Assembly (NCBI GenBank): GCA_033239125.1
Contig: BSWB01000005.1
Location: forward strand, 141,294,494-141,358,493
Direction: 5' to 3'
DNA length: 64,000 nucleotides
Source of the DNA: Fagopyrum homotropicum
Lineage: Eukaryota; Streptophyta; Magnoliopsida; Caryophyllales; Polygonaceae
Below are positions 62,381 through 64,000 of the stretch, piece after piece (the stretch's first letter is position 1; every line of letters starts with the position of its first letter). A program made the position numbers and the translations under genes. The notes beneath the pieces were generated by a model. It was not told where the DNA came from. It was given only the letters and a program-made list of their open reading frames with translations, and searched no databases.

Positions 62381-62616
62381 TTATAGTAATTACAGACATA
62401 AGAATAACATTTGTCAAATTAAACTATATTTAAAACATGTTTATAAATTTTGGACCTCAATTTCTATTTAGATCTTTTGTATAAATTTTAACTAAAATTA
62501 TGGGGTTTGATTTCCCTATAATTACTTTAGGTAAAGTTCTAAAAATCCTATAGAAACAATCAAACTCAATAAAAAGTAATTGTAAATAAAAAAGATTTGA
62601 AGAGATAATAAACTTA

Positions 62617-63000
62617 GGGCCCATTCGGTTTTAACTCGGGAATCGGAAACGGAATGAAAACAAATTTAGTCAATATGTATACCCTTGTTCATTAAAATTT
62701 TGAAATCATTCATTGTGGTTTGTATTAATTGGATGAGAGTTTGATTATTTTTGATACCCTATGTGCCCGTTTGGTTGGAGCGGTGGAATGGAAACGGAAT
62801 GAAATCGAATAAGGATAGAGAAAGGAAATGGAATGGATGAGATTACTTTTATGTGTTAAAAAAACTCTAATCAAACGTAGTTTTTGATTTATTTGGAATC
62901 ATTCCGTTACCGGGAATGATTCTCGGTGCTTCCAAACGGACCCTAGACTAAATTTGTTTCCATTCCGTTTCCGTTTCCGGAGTTGGAACCAAATGGGCCC
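62617..63000. mobile_element. Tourist-like MITE, copy 5, with a nested MITE
   Basis: GGGCCCATTCGG and (reversed) GGGCCCATTTGG ends, with TTA directly outside both. At about 62764..62946 a second MITE interrupts it (GTGCCCGTTTGGTTGG, and reversed GGGTCCGTTTGGAAGC), rich in GGAATGGAAA. The host copy lost about 100 bp at the insertion point. Confidence 0.78.
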
Positions 63001-63474
63001 TTAATCTAACCATTAAATCATCATTTAATGGTTAAAATTCATTCAATTTTAGGTAAAATAAACCCAAAATTATGACATTATACAGCTCATATTAGTTTTA
63101 TACCTATAAAAGTTGCTACTTAATATTCAATAATTAATGTATACACTTTACTCTTTATGAAGCAAGATACATAACTTGAGGAGCAAAAGTGACAACTGAG
63201 GAGTCTATTGGATGTATTGAACAGTGTACTGGCCATGTTGTATGAGAAGTTGGTTATTAGACTAATCATTTTTTTTTAAAAAATCTAATCACTTGCACAG
63301 CTGCATGTGTAAGAGAATGTAGGAAGTGGGCAAAGACTTTTGCTATTAATTTATGATCATTTTTAATTAGGAAATAATATTAAAACAATTTGCTGCATAT
63401 GAGGATGACCTGGTTGGTACTTAGCATGATTGGATGACTTTTGGCCTTTTCTTATTTATATATTGATTAGGTTT
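63001..63474. other. Intergenic DNA, nothing recognised
   Basis: AT-rich without a recognisable feature. Confidence 0.5.
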
Positions 63475-63769
63475 GAGTAAATTATGCAAAATTGCCCATA
63501 AAATCGGTTTTCTTTTTTACAAAAACAATCCCATAAATTTCAAAATTTCCAAGACTATCTCATAAATTTCGCTTTCAATAGTTTTCGTCTCTCACGTTCG
63601 CTTTGTCTATGTATCACATTGATAATTAATGTCACATAGTTATTTTTTTAAAAAAAAAATATTTACCCCTTATCCATGCACAAAGTGGCTTAGATAGAAA
63701 AATGTCAAAATATATTAACAATTATTCAATTTTCATCATAAATTGTTTTTCATCGCAAAAACACTTTTT

Positions 63770-63855
<86 letters not shown>

Positions 63856-64000
63856 AGGTTGACTCCCATTGTAAATAGCTCTTACCATGTAAAATGAGAA
63901 CAAATTATATCCGTTAGATCGTTAAATAGATGGTTGATATTAGACGATATTAAAGGAAAAATAATCGTGTTATTAATGGAATAAATATTCGCCGGACCTA
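63475..64000. mobile_element. Possible left end of a MULE-like MITE, runs off the window
   Basis: GAGTAAATTATGCAAAATTG at 63475 resembles the terminus of the element at 22493 (GAGTAAAATGCATTGAACC), followed by CCCATAAA blocks at intervals. No right end is seen before position 64000. A TA microsatellite fills 63780..63852. Confidence 0.35.

Overview
The window is AT-rich nuclear DNA from a flowering plant, most likely a eudicot. The evidence is intron-rich genes with GT-AG introns, a chloroplast-targeted Rieske oxygenase, a plant autoinhibited Ca2+-ATPase, and plant-type transposons (Copia, Ty3/Gypsy chromovirus, TRIM, hAT, Tourist and MULE-like elements). The species cannot be named from the sequence.

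Three host genes are supported. At the left edge, on the minus strand, lies the 5' part of a plant intracellular Ras-group-related LRR gene (PIRL; two exons visible, the rest beyond position 1). At 30.8-35.4 kb, plus strand, lies a complete ten-exon choline monooxygenase-type gene (426 aa). At 45.65-59.06 kb, plus strand, lies a complete 33-exon type IIB Ca2+-ATPase of the ACA8/ACA10 group (1086 aa). As I recall it, Arabidopsis chromosome 4 has the same three neighbours (PIRL7, CMO-like, ACA10), so the window looks like a conserved gene block that has been stretched by transposons. A relic terpene synthase last exon sits at 23.8-24.1 kb.

The rest is mobile DNA. 1.9-10.5 kb: TRIM elements (one with both LTRs and a tRNA-iMet primer site, one tandem LTR array), a composite hAT-like element carrying a LINE relic and a 79-bp-arm hairpin, a foldback element, two Tourist-like MITEs and a hAT MITE. 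13.1-22.3 kb: a very young 9.2-kb Ty3/Gypsy element with 2.3-kb LTRs but a decayed interior. 22.5-25.7 kb: a MULE-like MITE, a minisatellite, the terpene synthase relic and TACG-rich palindromic DNA. 25.9-30.6 kb: a young Copia element with a CTCTC target-site duplication and broken frames, ending 226 bp before the CMO start codon. 35.4-45.6 kb: a long intergenic stretch with MITE and TRIM remnants, tandem duplications and a second TACG-rich block. 59-64 kb: TRIM remnants, a solo LTR with intact target-site duplication, and Tourist-like MITEs.

The three host genes have no obvious common pathway. CMO makes betaine aldehyde for glycine betaine in the chloroplast, the Ca2+ pump exports Ca2+ under calmodulin control, and PIRLs are LRR proteins of poorly known function. 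Exon borders were read by eye from reading frame, splice consensus and family resemblance. No homology search was run.
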